From UBA2897 sp036733925 (lineage in GTDB: Bacteria > Bacillota > Negativicutes > Selenomonadales > Selenomonadaceae), in assembly GCA_036733925.1 (NCBI GenBank), contig DAIMZO010000007.1, positions 1 through 64,000 on the forward strand: a stretch of DNA of 64,000 bases. The letters are read 5' to 3'. The translations under genes and the position numbers were made by a program. Shown here in pieces: positions 35,131 to 43,599 of this stretch (the first letter of the stretch is position 1; each line of letters opens with the position of its first letter). The notes beneath the pieces are model-generated. The model ran no database searches. It saw only the letters and a program-made list of their open reading frames with translations, and was not told the DNA's origin.

Positions 35131-37074
35131 ATGAATAAGAAGTTAAGCAAGCTCGGTATCGGCACCATGACGGCAGTCCTCACCTCTATCGTCGCAGCGG
35201 CACCGGCGTATGCCTACGTGCAGCCCATCTGGCTTGAGGTCAACCAGTCCTACTATATGCCGCAGAACAGCCGCATCACGCGTGTCGCGGTCACGAACCC
35301 GAAAATCGCCGATATCAATGTCATAAACAAAAACGCAATCAATATTATTGCATTGTCTCCCGGTTCTACGAGTTTGACCGTTTGGAATGCCAATGGCATG
35401 CGGCAGGAATTTATGGTAAATGTCAGTTCGGCGGACAGCGGGACAGCGAAAATGATTGAAAAAGCGATAGCATTGCCGAATGTTACCGTCCAGAAAGTAG
35501 GAGACCGTATTCTTCTGCGGGGAACCGTGCAGAATCAGTATGAAAAAGATTTGGCTTATCGTATTGCCAGTCTTTTTGTCAGTCAGGCACAAGAGAAGAA
35601 AAAAACACGCGCGATTAACATGAATGCGAATGGCAGTACGGGAATAACCAATTCTGTAGAATCGGAAGAAGTCGGGACAGATTCCAGCGACCAAGTGATT
35701 AATCTTTTGGAGATGGCAAATCCAGACCAGATTAATATCGAAGCGATGGTTTTGGAAATCCGTACGAGTGATGCAGAACAGTTAGGTGAGCAATACGCAT
35801 CCTTAGACCCGACACAAACTAGTGATGCAGGGATATCTTCCACGCACACTATCACGCGCGCGAACACGAACTCGAGCAATCAGAACAGCAGTATTGGCGG
35901 TTCTTGGACGGGGGAACATAAACATAATAATACAGTAAGCACATCGAATACGTCGGATACATCGAGTACGTATAATGGAAGTATCTCGAGCAATCAGAAC
36001 AGCAGTATTGGCGGTTCTTGGACGGGGGAACATAAACATAATAATACAGTAAGCACATCGAATACGTCGGATACATCGAGTACGTATAATGGAAGTATCA
36101 CTGCTTCCGGTACAAACGCACAGGGCGGCAACGACAGCGATACATATACTTATGTAAATAAGCATAGCAATAATAATGTGCATTTAGGAAGTATTGGGCA
36201 GTTCTTCTTTGGTGAGACGTACGGTCCGCAGCGCAGCAAGGGGAGCCATTGGTATTCGCGTAACTGGCTGTTTACGCATTTCTCTCAGATCAATGTACAG
36301 CTGCAGGCATTGGTCTCCAGCGGCCGGGCTCGCGTGATTTCCCGCCCGAATGTCACGACGATGAGTGGCAGGACAGCGAGTATCTTAGTCGGTGGCGAGA
36401 TTCCATATCCGACAAAAACCGGCGATTCTTCCAATGTTTCCATTGAGTATAAGCCATATGGTATTCAGCTCGATTTGTTGCAGCCAAAGGTAGACCAATA
36501 TGGAAATATTACTTCCGAACTTCAGGCATCGGTCAGCAGTCTGGATTGGTCGAATGCGGTAACGGCTAATGGGTTTAAGATGCCAGGACTTTCTACGAAG
36601 AAAGCGGTAACTACCGTAAATATTCCATCTGGTATGACGATGGCGATTGGCGGGTTGCTGAACTCGGAGGACTCAAAATCGACATCGAAGGTTCCAATTT
36701 TAGGAGATATTCCGCTTCTCGGGGAGTTATTCAAGAGTCATGATAATTCTCATGAGGACACGGAAATCATGATATTGATTACCCCAAGAGTTGTGAATGA
36801 AACAGATACCGTAACGATGGGGCCGACCATGTCTCAAGCTTATGAAGAAATTCAGAATAGTGACCAGTTACGGAAAAAAGTAAACCTGAATGAGCTTCCG
36901 AAGAAAAAGGAAAAGACAGATCAAACGGATCAAAAGGTAGCAAAGTCTGTTAAGTCGGCCGCTCGAAAGGTAGAAAAAACGGCAGTAAACCCAATGAAAG
37001 CAAAGCCAATGAAAGCGGTAAAGAAGACGGATGGGCCGGTGATCTGGACCGCGGATGATGTGCAGGGGATGTGA
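35131..37074 (+). CDS. cpaC: Tad secretin CpaC/RcpA with internal duplication
   Basis: A 647-residue outer-membrane secretin. A signal peptide (1-28, ending PAYA), the Pilus-secretin N domain (YMPQNSRITRVAVTNPKIAD), and the secretin domain (about 375-580: ARVISRPNVTTMSGRTASIL, VPILGDIPLLGELF) are present. Between them lies an insert of about 115 residues (235-345), Ser/Asn/Thr-rich, containing two exact 38-residue copies. From about 35320 to 37050 the DNA is much AT-richer than the flanks. The C-terminus is a Lys-rich tail. The presence of a secretin implies an outer membrane. Confidence 0.92.
   Translation: MNKKLSKLGIGTMTAVLTSIVAAAPAYAYVQPIWLEVNQSYYMPQNSRITRVAVTNPKIADINVINKNAINIIALSPGSTSLTVWNANGMRQEFMVNVSSADSGTAKMIEKAIALPNVTVQKVGDRILLRGTVQNQYEKDLAYRIASLFVSQAQEKKKTRAINMNANGSTGITNSVESEEVGTDSSDQVINLLEMANPDQINIEAMVLEIRTSDAEQLGEQYASLDPTQTSDAGISSTHTITRANTNSSNQNSSIGGSWTGEHKHNNTVSTSNTSDTSSTYNGSISSNQNSSIGGSWTGEHKHNNTVSTSNTSDTSSTYNGSITASGTNAQGGNDSDTYTYVNKHSNNNVHLGSIGQFFFGETYGPQRSKGSHWYSRNWLFTHFSQINVQLQALVSSGRARVISRPNVTTMSGRTASILVGGEIPYPTKTGDSSNVSIEYKPYGIQLDLLQPKVDQYGNITSELQASVSSLDWSNAVTANGFKMPGLSTKKAVTTVNIPSGMTMAIGGLLNSEDSKSTSKVPILGDIPLLGELFKSHDNSHEDTEIMILITPRVVNETDTVTMGPTMSQAYEEIQNSDQLRKKVNLNELPKKKEKTDQTDQKVAKSVKSAARKVEKTAVNPMKAKPMKAVKKTDGPVIWTADDVQGM
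35871..36098 (+). repeat. Exact 114-bp tandem duplication inside cpaC
   Basis: Copies at 35871-35984 and 35985-36098 are identical, encoding two 38-residue units that include SSNQNSSIGGSWTGEHKHNN. Perfect identity shows a recent duplication or ongoing repeat-number change. Confidence 0.95.
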
Positions 37075-37080
37075 TGAGGC

Positions 37081-37914
37081 ATGGCGGAGATTGAACAGAA
37101 TGGCGCAATCGTCACGCTTTTCAGCACGGCGTCGGCCGTCGGCAAGACGCTCGTCAGCACGAATCTCGCGGCGGAGCTCGCGCGTGACGGCTACCGGGTC
37201 TGCTTGCTCGACCTCGACCTGCAGTTCGGCGACGTCTGCAACTATCTGCAGCTCATGCCAGAGAACACGATTGCCGATGCGCAACAGGCCTTTGCGGTCG
37301 AGGGCGACAACGCCCATGTCGAGGAGTATCTGACCCCATACGAGCACGACGGCGTCGTGTTCTACGTCATGGCGAATCCGTCGCTCTTGGAGGAGGCCTA
37401 TAACATCAAGCCGGACGCCGTGAAACGCGTCGTGCAGCAGCTGCAGGCAATGTTCAACTACGTCGTCATCGATACGACCTCGATGTTCAGCGTGCTGAAC
37501 CTCTCGATGCTCGACATCAGTACGGTCGTCGTCTTCCTCGGCATCGTCGATTTCATCCCGACCATCAAGAACATGAAGAGCGGCATCGACACGCTGAAGA
37601 AGCTGAACTACGACCGCAACAAGCTCCGCATCGTGCTGAACCGCAGCAATGCGAAGACGCGCATCCCGATGGATGAGGTCACGGGGATTCTCGGCGAGGA
37701 GTTCTACCATATCCTGCCGAATGACTTCCGGGCGGCGAATGCGTCGATCAAGAGCGGCGTGCCGCTCGTCCTGTCACATGGCGGCGACGGTCTCGGCCTC
37801 GCCCTGCGCGAGCTCGTTTACCGCTCGACGAACCAGCATTACGAGGAAGGCTCCATAGATGAGCCGCGGGAAAAGAGCGGCGGACTGTTCCATCGGCTGT
37901 TTGGAAAGGAGTAA
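37081..37914 (+). CDS. CpaE/TadZ-like ATPase 1 with altered Walker A
   Basis: A 277-residue MinD/ParA-fold protein of the pilus locus. The usual KGGVGKT loop reads STASAVGKTLVSTNLA (about 15-30): GKT is kept but the deviant signature lysine is lost. LLDLDLQFGDVCNYLQL (about 45) is the switch-like motif shared with CpaE. No receiver domain is present. TadZ proteins are thought to place the pilus machine at the pole; a second, fuller copy follows immediately, so the two may form a heterodimer. The gene starts 7 bases after cpaC. Confidence 0.8.
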   Translation: MAEIEQNGAIVTLFSTASAVGKTLVSTNLAAELARDGYRVCLLDLDLQFGDVCNYLQLMPENTIADAQQAFAVEGDNAHVEEYLTPYEHDGVVFYVMANPSLLEEAYNIKPDAVKRVVQQLQAMFNYVVIDTTSMFSVLNLSMLDISTVVVFLGIVDFIPTIKNMKSGIDTLKKLNYDRNKLRIVLNRSNAKTRIPMDEVTGILGEEFYHILPNDFRAANASIKSGVPLVLSHGGDGLGLALRELVYRSTNQHYEEGSIDEPREKSGGLFHRLFGKE

Positions 37915-37920
37915 GAGGGC

Positions 37921-39051
37921 ATGGCGTATCGTGTTTTACTCGTAGAACGCAACCGCCTGATGCTCGAGCAGCTCGCACAGGCCGTGCAGCAGGCGGGAGA
38001 TAACTTCCAGCTGGTCGCGCGCTATCAGGCGCCGAGCGATGCGCTCGGACAGGGCGTGCTGTTCAAGCCGAACCTTATCCTGCTCGATATCGACGGGCAG
38101 AACGGCGTGAGCCTCATCGCCGAGTTCAGCAAGGTCTACCCGGAAGCCGCCATCCTCTGCCTCAGCGAGAAATGGCAGGCCGACGGCGTCAGCCAGCTCG
38201 TGCAGGCCGGCGCAAAGGGGTATCTCGTCAAGCCGTTCACGCCAGAGGAGCTGCAGTCGGCGGTCAAGACGTTCGCGAAAAGCGGCATGGAGGTCTCGTC
38301 ACAGGTCATGACGTTCTTCTCGCCGAAAGGCAAGAGCGGAAAGACCTCGCTGATTGCGAACCTCGCGATGACGCTCGGGCGGCGCACGCAGGAACAGGTC
38401 GGCGTCATCGACGCGGATCTGCAGTTCGGCGATATGGCCGTGTTCTTCAGCCTGAAGCCACAGGCGACCATCGTCGAGGCCGCGCACGATGTTTCGTTCC
38501 TTTCGCCGGTCACGCTCAACAACTATTTCGTCCCTGTTTCCGACTACGTGCATGTGCTCTGCGGCACGGCCGAGCCGAACCTCATCGATAAGGTCGGCAT
38601 CCGGAATTTCGAGAGCATCATCCGCATGGCGCGCAGCCTGTACCGCTACATCCTGATCGATGTGCCGCCCGGATTCAACCCGACGTCGATTGCGGCGTCG
38701 GAGCTCTCGGATACGGTCTATGTCGTGACGATGCTGAACGGCGGCTACGAGCTGCAGCACACGCGCCGCGCCCTCGAGATTTTCAAGGACTGGAAGGATT
38801 ACGACGAACGGGTGCGGACGGTATTTACGCGCGTCTCGCCCTGCGATATGCAGGAGAAGAGGAAGCTCGAGCGGGAGCTCGGCGAGCCGGTCGAGGGCAT
38901 CATTCCGAATGCCTATCAGGTCGTCTCCAAGGCGGCCGACAACGGCAGTATGGCGATGGATCTCGAGCCGGACAGCGAGCTCGCGAAGAGCATCAACCGC
39001 CTCGCTGAGCACATCATCGGGCGGCATCGGATAAGGTGGGATAAGCCATGA
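37921..39051 (+). CDS. cpaE: CpaE/TadZ ATPase 2 with N-terminal receiver domain
   Basis: A 376-residue protein. Residues 1-125 are a response-regulator-like receiver with LILLDIDG (acceptor-type Asp) and GYLVKPF (conserved Lys). Residues 130-370 form the MinD-like ATPase with Walker A FSPKGKSGKTSLIANLA, including the signature lysine, and GVIDADLQFGDMAVFF. This is the standard CpaE/TadZ layout. It overlaps tadB by 4 bases (ATGA). Whether the receiver is phosphorylated is unknown. Confidence 0.88.
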   Translation: MAYRVLLVERNRLMLEQLAQAVQQAGDNFQLVARYQAPSDALGQGVLFKPNLILLDIDGQNGVSLIAEFSKVYPEAAILCLSEKWQADGVSQLVQAGAKGYLVKPFTPEELQSAVKTFAKSGMEVSSQVMTFFSPKGKSGKTSLIANLAMTLGRRTQEQVGVIDADLQFGDMAVFFSLKPQATIVEAAHDVSFLSPVTLNNYFVPVSDYVHVLCGTAEPNLIDKVGIRNFESIIRMARSLYRYILIDVPPGFNPTSIAASELSDTVYVVTMLNGGYELQHTRRALEIFKDWKDYDERVRTVFTRVSPCDMQEKRKLERELGEPVEGIIPNAYQVVSKAADNGSMAMDLEPDSELAKSINRLAEHIIGRHRIRWDKP

Positions 39052-40019
39052 GAGTCTTTGGCATCATCCTGATTTCCCTCGGTCTGTTCATCCTCTGCTG
39101 CGGGTTGCTCCGTTATTGGCACGCGAGCAAGGAAAAGCTCGTGAAGCGTCTCGAGTTCTTCTCGGACGCGCGCCGGGGGCTTCCGGGTATACCTGGCAGG
39201 CAGGGGAAGAACGATTTCCGCGCGCGGGGGCTCGCCATCCTGCGGAAGCTGTCCCAGTTCTGGAGTAACGTGCACAAGGCCGCGAATCTCGACTTCCGCA
39301 TGCAGCAGGCAGACCTGCCCTTGCTCGGCACGGAGTTCCAGACCGGGCTCGCCGTGCTCGGCGTCATCGGAGCCGTGGTCGGCGGCATCCTGATCCAGAC
39401 CATCCTCGGCGCCGTGGTCAGCGCGGCCGTCGGCGTCATCGCCGGCCTGATGTGGCTCTCTATCCGCATCAAGCGGCGGCAGGATGCCTTTGCCGGGCAG
39501 CTCAGCGACATGCTGACGATGGTCTCGAACGCCCTGCGCTCCGGCTTCAGCTTCATGCAGGCCATCGAGCTCGTCGCGAAGGAGATGGGCGACCCGATGA
39601 GCAAAGAGCTCACGAAGGTCATCGCCGAAATCCGCATCGGCACGACCATGGACAAATCCCTCGAGGAGATGGCGCACCGTATGCAGAGCTCGGACTTCGA
39701 GCTCGTCGTGACCGCCGTCGAGATTCAGCGGCAGGTCGGCGGCAACCTCGCACAGATTCTCGATACCATCTGCGAGACAATCGAGACGCGTGTCCGTATG
39801 CGCCGTGAAATCGAGACGATGACGACACAGGGCCGGATGTCAGGCATTGTATTGGCCGCCTTGCCTTTCGCTATTGCATTAGCTCTGTACTTCCTCAATC
39901 CTGCTTATCTGCAGCCGCTGATTGAGGATCCGATGGGAAAGATGGCCGTTGGCGGAGCAATCGTGATGGAGATCGTTGGCTATATTGCGATTCAGCGTAT
40001 CGTGGATATTAAGATGTAG
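39048..40019 (+). CDS. tadB: Tad inner-membrane platform protein TadB
   Basis: A 323-residue T2SSF-domain membrane protein. Helices lie near 5-22, 105-140 and at the C-terminus (about 265-320); the cytoplasmic T2SSF domain (150-265) has LTMVSNALRSGFSFMQAIEL and VVTAVEIQRQVGGNLAQILD. It works with TadC as the platform for CpaF. In most Tad operons tadB follows cpaF; here it precedes the pilin and cpaF. Codon use turns AT-rich after about 39840. Confidence 0.9.
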   Translation: MRVFGIILISLGLFILCCGLLRYWHASKEKLVKRLEFFSDARRGLPGIPGRQGKNDFRARGLAILRKLSQFWSNVHKAANLDFRMQQADLPLLGTEFQTGLAVLGVIGAVVGGILIQTILGAVVSAAVGVIAGLMWLSIRIKRRQDAFAGQLSDMLTMVSNALRSGFSFMQAIELVAKEMGDPMSKELTKVIAEIRIGTTMDKSLEEMAHRMQSSDFELVVTAVEIQRQVGGNLAQILDTICETIETRVRMRREIETMTTQGRMSGIVLAALPFAIALALYFLNPAYLQPLIEDPMGKMAVGGAIVMEIVGYIAIQRIVDIKM

Positions 40020-40020
40020 A

Positions 40021-40056
40021 ATATAATTCCCTTTTGGGATTTATATAAAATTTTTT
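40021..40056 (+). terminator. Hairpin between tadB and the pilin gene
   Basis: ATATAATTCCC/GGGATTTATAT with a 4-base loop, then AAAATTTTTTC. It is AT-rich and weak; probably a processing or partial termination site that sets pilin dosage apart. Confidence 0.55.
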
Positions 40057-40085
40057 CATTCTATTTTTTTGAGGAGGAATTCATC

Positions 40086-40262
40086 ATGATGGAGATTCTT
40101 GAGTATCTGAAGGCGCGTTATCTGAGTGAGAAAGCACAGGGCATCGTGGAGTATGCACTGATTCTTGCTTTTGTTGTTATTGTCGCGGCAGCAATTACGA
40201 ATGCTGGTGATCTTCAGCAAAAGGTTAAGGCCGTATTCACTAACGTTTCGGGTGCGTTTTGA
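40086..40262 (+). CDS. flp: Flp-type pilin
   Basis: A 58-residue prepilin, read by hand: MMEILEYLKARYLSEKAQG, then IVEYALILAFVVIVAAAITN and a short polar tail ending VSGAF. The cleavage site G/I-V-E-Y with Glu at +3 and the single hydrophobic helix are typical of Flp pilins processed by the A24 peptidase. GAGGAGG lies before ATG 40086 (a second ATG follows at once). AT-rich relative to cpaF and tadC. It is the only pilin seen in the locus. Confidence 0.93.
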   Translation: MMEILEYLKARYLSEKAQGIVEYALILAFVVIVAAAITNAGDLQQKVKAVFTNVSGAF

Positions 40263-40305
40263 TTTTAGATTGAATTAGTCTCATTACTAAGATGGAGTGG
40301 CAGTT

Positions 40306-40743
40306 ATGAAAGTGAATTCAGAAAAGGGACAAGACATTGTTGAATTTGCTCTGATTCTGCCGCTTCTTCTTGTATTGGTGATCGGCATCATTTATACAGG
40401 ATTCCTGTTTGCCGATTACCTGACGCTCAGTAATATGGCCAGAAGCTCTGCACGTGAAGCCTCTATGTCTACAGCAACAGACTATAGTGATATACAAGAG
40501 GCCTATGTGAAACAAGCAGAGGATTCTCAACGTATGTACGAAGTGAGCAGTAAGGATTATCAAATTGACAATGTCCAAAATGAAAACGGGAGTCAGGATG
40601 TGCGTGTGAGGATTCACGCAAAGATTCAGGATGACAATGCTCTCGTTCAGGCAATCAAAGGGTTTATCCCGGGTTCAAAGACATTGATTGACGATGGCTT
40701 TACCATCCAGTATCAAATGATTCGAGAAAACAGTTCTTCATGA
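40306..40743 (+). CDS. tadE: TadE-like minor pilin
   Basis: A 145-residue pseudopilin: a short leader ending EKGQDIVEFALILPLLLVLV, with the prepilin-like cleavage and Glu at +5 style helix, then a polar C-terminal domain. TadE proteins are processed by the same peptidase and assist Flp assembly. ATG 40306 follows GGAG by 8 bases; a GTG at 40297 is a weaker option. Like flp it is AT-rich. Confidence 0.88.
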   Translation: MKVNSEKGQDIVEFALILPLLLVLVIGIIYTGFLFADYLTLSNMARSSAREASMSTATDYSDIQEAYVKQAEDSQRMYEVSSKDYQIDNVQNENGSQDVRVRIHAKIQDDNALVQAIKGFIPGSKTLIDDGFTIQYQMIRENSSS

Positions 40744-40776
40744 GCAATGGGCTTTGCTCATTGTTCTTTTCTTTTG
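40741..40776 (+). terminator. Hairpin overlapping the tadE stop
   Basis: TGAGCAA/TTGCTCA (40741-40760) with a 6-base loop, then a T-rich run. It would terminate or process the pilin transcript before cpaF. Confidence 0.7.
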
Positions 40777-40836
40777 AAAACTCCTGTCTGAATTTTTTAG
40801 GCAGAGAAAATAGATCCGTTGCAGGGGGCAGATGCG

Positions 40837-42213
40837 ATGTCGTTACTTACGAGGCTGGGCCGGAAAGACGGCGAAAATCATCAGGTACGTATCTTTGCCG
40901 CCGAGGAGAAGGAGGATACAGGCGAGGAGTCCTATCTGATTGTCAAGCAGCGCATCCACCAGCGCATCATCGATGAGATGACGCTCGCGGAGCAGCAGAT
41001 CCTGACGGCGAATCATCAGGATCCGCGGCAGGTCGAGCAGATCATCGACGGCTATGTGCAGAAATATGTGGAGGAGGATCCGTTCCTGATTCCGCGCGGG
41101 CGGCGCAAGCAGCTCGTCTCGGATATCGCCGACGATATGCTCGGCCTGGGCCCGATTGAGTCCTTGCACAAAGATGAGTCCGTCACCGAGATCATGGTGA
41201 ACGGGCCGTCGCAGGTCTACGTCGAGCGCATGGGCAAGCTCGAGCTCACGAAGGTGAAGTTCCACGATACGGATCACCTGATGCATATCATCGAGCGCAT
41301 CCTGACGCCGCTCGGGCGGCGCATCGATGAGGCATCCCCCTTGGTTGATGCGCGTCTCGAGGATGGGTCGCGTGTCAATATCATCATCCCGCCGCTCTCG
41401 CTGAAGGGGCCGTGCCTGACCATCCGCAAGTTCTCGAAAAAGCCATTCAGCGTCGAGAACCTGATCTCGTTCGGCACGATGAATGAGAAGATGGCGGAGT
41501 TCCTGCGGGCCTGCGTCAAGGCGCGCATCAATATCCTCGTATCCGGCGGTACCGGCTCTGGTAAGACGACGACGCTGAACGTGCTTTCGTCGTTCATCCC
41601 GGAGACCGAACGCATCGTGACCATCGAGGATGCGGCAGAGCTTCGTCTGCAGCAGAACCACGTCGTGACACTCGAGGCGCGCCCCGCGAATATCGAGGGC
41701 AAGGGCGAGATCACCATCCGCGACCTCGTGCGCAACGCCCTGCGTATGCGCCCGGACCGCATCATCGTCGGCGAGGTCCGTTCCGGCGAGGCGCTGGACA
41801 TGCTGCAGGCCATGAACACCGGCCATGATGGGTCGCTGACTACCGCGCATGCGAACAGCCCGCGCGATGCGCTGTCCCGCCTCGAGACCATGGTGCTGAT
41901 GAGCGGGCTCGAGCTGCCGGTGCGTGCCATCCGCGAGCAGATTTCGTCGGCCATCGACTTGATCCTGCAGCAGTCGCGTATCCGAGATGGCAGCCGCAAG
42001 GTCACCTATATCACCGAGGTGCAGCACATGGAGGATAATATCATCACGACACAGGATATCTTCCGCTATGTGCAGACGGGCATCAATGAGAACGGCAAGG
42101 CCATCGGGCATTTCGTCTCGACCGGGCTGAAACCGAGCTTCTACGATAAGTTCGCGCTTTACGGCGTCGACCTGCCCGAGGATTTCTTTGAAGCGGGACA
42201 GGAGGATGTCTGA
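40837..42213 (+). CDS. cpaF: Tad secretion ATPase CpaF/TadA
   Basis: A 458-residue type II/IV secretion ATPase that powers pilus assembly. An N-terminal helical domain (1-100), then the RecA-like core with Walker A SGGTGSGKTTTLNVLSSFIP (about 243-262), the Asp box IVTIEDAAELRLQ, Walker B RIIVGEVRSGEALDMLQAMN and the His box GHDGSLTTAHANSPRDALSR. ATG 40837 follows GGGGG by 8 bases; TTG 40819 lacks a site. tadC begins on its stop codon. Confidence 0.95.
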   Translation: MSLLTRLGRKDGENHQVRIFAAEEKEDTGEESYLIVKQRIHQRIIDEMTLAEQQILTANHQDPRQVEQIIDGYVQKYVEEDPFLIPRGRRKQLVSDIADDMLGLGPIESLHKDESVTEIMVNGPSQVYVERMGKLELTKVKFHDTDHLMHIIERILTPLGRRIDEASPLVDARLEDGSRVNIIIPPLSLKGPCLTIRKFSKKPFSVENLISFGTMNEKMAEFLRACVKARINILVSGGTGSGKTTTLNVLSSFIPETERIVTIEDAAELRLQQNHVVTLEARPANIEGKGEITIRDLVRNALRMRPDRIIVGEVRSGEALDMLQAMNTGHDGSLTTAHANSPRDALSRLETMVLMSGLELPVRAIREQISSAIDLILQQSRIRDGSRKVTYITEVQHMEDNIITTQDIFRYVQTGINENGKAIGHFVSTGLKPSFYDKFALYGVDLPEDFFEAGQEDV

Positions 42214-43172
42214 TGCTGATTTTACGCCTGCTCTTTGCCCTGTCCGGTGCATGCTTCATCTTTCTGCTGATCCACTCCCTCGTGTACCGGAAAGTTTCGT
42301 CCAGCGATCTGCTCCGCGCGCGTCTCGATACGATCCGCGGGATGAATCGCAGGCCCCGGGCGCCCGAGCTGCCTTCTCTGGAGAAGAAGAATCTGCGCCG
42401 CCAGCTCAAGGATATCCCGTTTGTCGAGCGCGTTGTGCGGCCGACAGAGAATTATTTCTCCCATCTCGCGAAGCAGATGACCCCAAAGGAGTGGCGGGAC
42501 TGGCTGCAGCGTAAAATCGTGCTCGCTGGCAAGGCAAAAGAAATCCGGCCTGAGACTTTGTTCGGCACGATGCTGGTTTCCGCGGCCTTGGTCTTCCTGA
42601 TGATATGGTTTTATACCGCCAGGATGGGGACGGACGTCTTGAAGATGGGCTTGTTCCTGTTCTTTGGCACCATTGTCGGCGCGTATGTGCCCATTGTGGT
42701 GTTGAATTCCAGTATCCGGAAAAGACAGGAGCAGATTCTGCATCAGCTGCCGGAGGTGCTCGACCTGCTCTGCGTCAGCGTGCAGGCCGGCCTTTCGTTC
42801 GATGCGGCTCTGCGCAAGATCACGGTCCGAATGAAGGGCCCGTTGATCGATGAGTTCAAGCACTTTCAGGACGATGTGCGCATGGGCATGATCCGGCGCA
42901 ATGCGATGAAGAACCTCGCGGCGCGATGCGACCTGCAGGATGTATCTCTTTTCATGACCGCACTGATCCAGGCCGAGAAGCTCGGCTCGAGCATGGGCAA
43001 GACGCTGAAGAATCAGGCCGATAATATCCGCGAGCGCCGCCGCCAATACATCAAGGCTGAGGCGATGCGCGCGCCAATCAAGATCCTGTTCCCGCTTGTC
43101 CTGTTCATCTTCCCGGCGATTTTCGTCGTGACGCTGTTTCCAGCGCTGCTCTCCTTGCTGAAAAATATATAA
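42213..43172 (+). CDS. tadC: Tad inner-membrane platform protein TadC
   Basis: A 319-residue T2SSF protein, partner of TadB. Helices near 5-22, 110-150 and 285-315; the T2SSF domain has LLCVSVQAGLSFDAALRKI and FMTALIQAEKLGSSMGKTL. Its ATG shares a base with the cpaF stop (TGATG), giving coupled translation. C-terminus ends LFPALLSLLKNI. Typical length. Confidence 0.92.
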   Translation: MLILRLLFALSGACFIFLLIHSLVYRKVSSSDLLRARLDTIRGMNRRPRAPELPSLEKKNLRRQLKDIPFVERVVRPTENYFSHLAKQMTPKEWRDWLQRKIVLAGKAKEIRPETLFGTMLVSAALVFLMIWFYTARMGTDVLKMGLFLFFGTIVGAYVPIVVLNSSIRKRQEQILHQLPEVLDLLCVSVQAGLSFDAALRKITVRMKGPLIDEFKHFQDDVRMGMIRRNAMKNLAARCDLQDVSLFMTALIQAEKLGSSMGKTLKNQADNIRERRRQYIKAEAMRAPIKILFPLVLFIFPAIFVVTLFPALLSLLKNI

Positions 43173-43211
43173 GGATGCAAGCCGGGGGCGTGCGAGGGAG
43201 GAAGTTTTGAG

Positions 43212-43595
43212 TTGAAAACGATACGTTGCAGCGTTCCGTCCAGAAATACAGAAAAAAAGAATCCGTCCCTCATGCTGGAGGTGGCGGATTCCTTTTTTTC
43301 GCGTTTCCGCGGCTTGATGCTGCGGAAAAAACTGCCGGAACGGCATGGGCTATTGCTTGTCCCGTGCAATAGCATCCACATGTGCTTCATGCGCTTTGCG
43401 ATTGATGCGGTCTATATCGACAAGGACTACCGTATCCTCAAAGTCGTTACAAATCTGCATCCATGGATCGGCCTGTCGCTATGCCTGTATGCAGCCGGTG
43501 TCATCGAACTGCCTGCGCATACCGCGGCGCACTATGGCATGGTCTGCGGTGCTCAGTTGGAGATAGTCGATGCAGCGGGCGATGACGCCATGTGA
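43212..43595 (+). CDS. DUF192 protein linked to the Tad locus
   Basis: A 127-residue DUF192 protein: VADSFFSRFRGLMLRKKLPE, then NSIHMCFMRFAIDAVYIDKD and the closing VIELPAHTAAHYGM. The fold is known but the function is not; DUF192 genes often lie beside Tad or secretion genes. It starts with TTG at 43212 after GGAGG. Most DUF192 proteins have a signal peptide; this one has none, so it is probably cytoplasmic. It ends 4 bases before the convergent tadG gene. Confidence 0.8.
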   Translation: MKTIRCSVPSRNTEKKNPSLMLEVADSFFSRFRGLMLRKKLPERHGLLLVPCNSIHMCFMRFAIDAVYIDKDYRILKVVTNLHPWIGLSLCLYAAGVIELPAHTAAHYGMVCGAQLEIVDAAGDDAM

Positions 43596-43599
43596 TATC

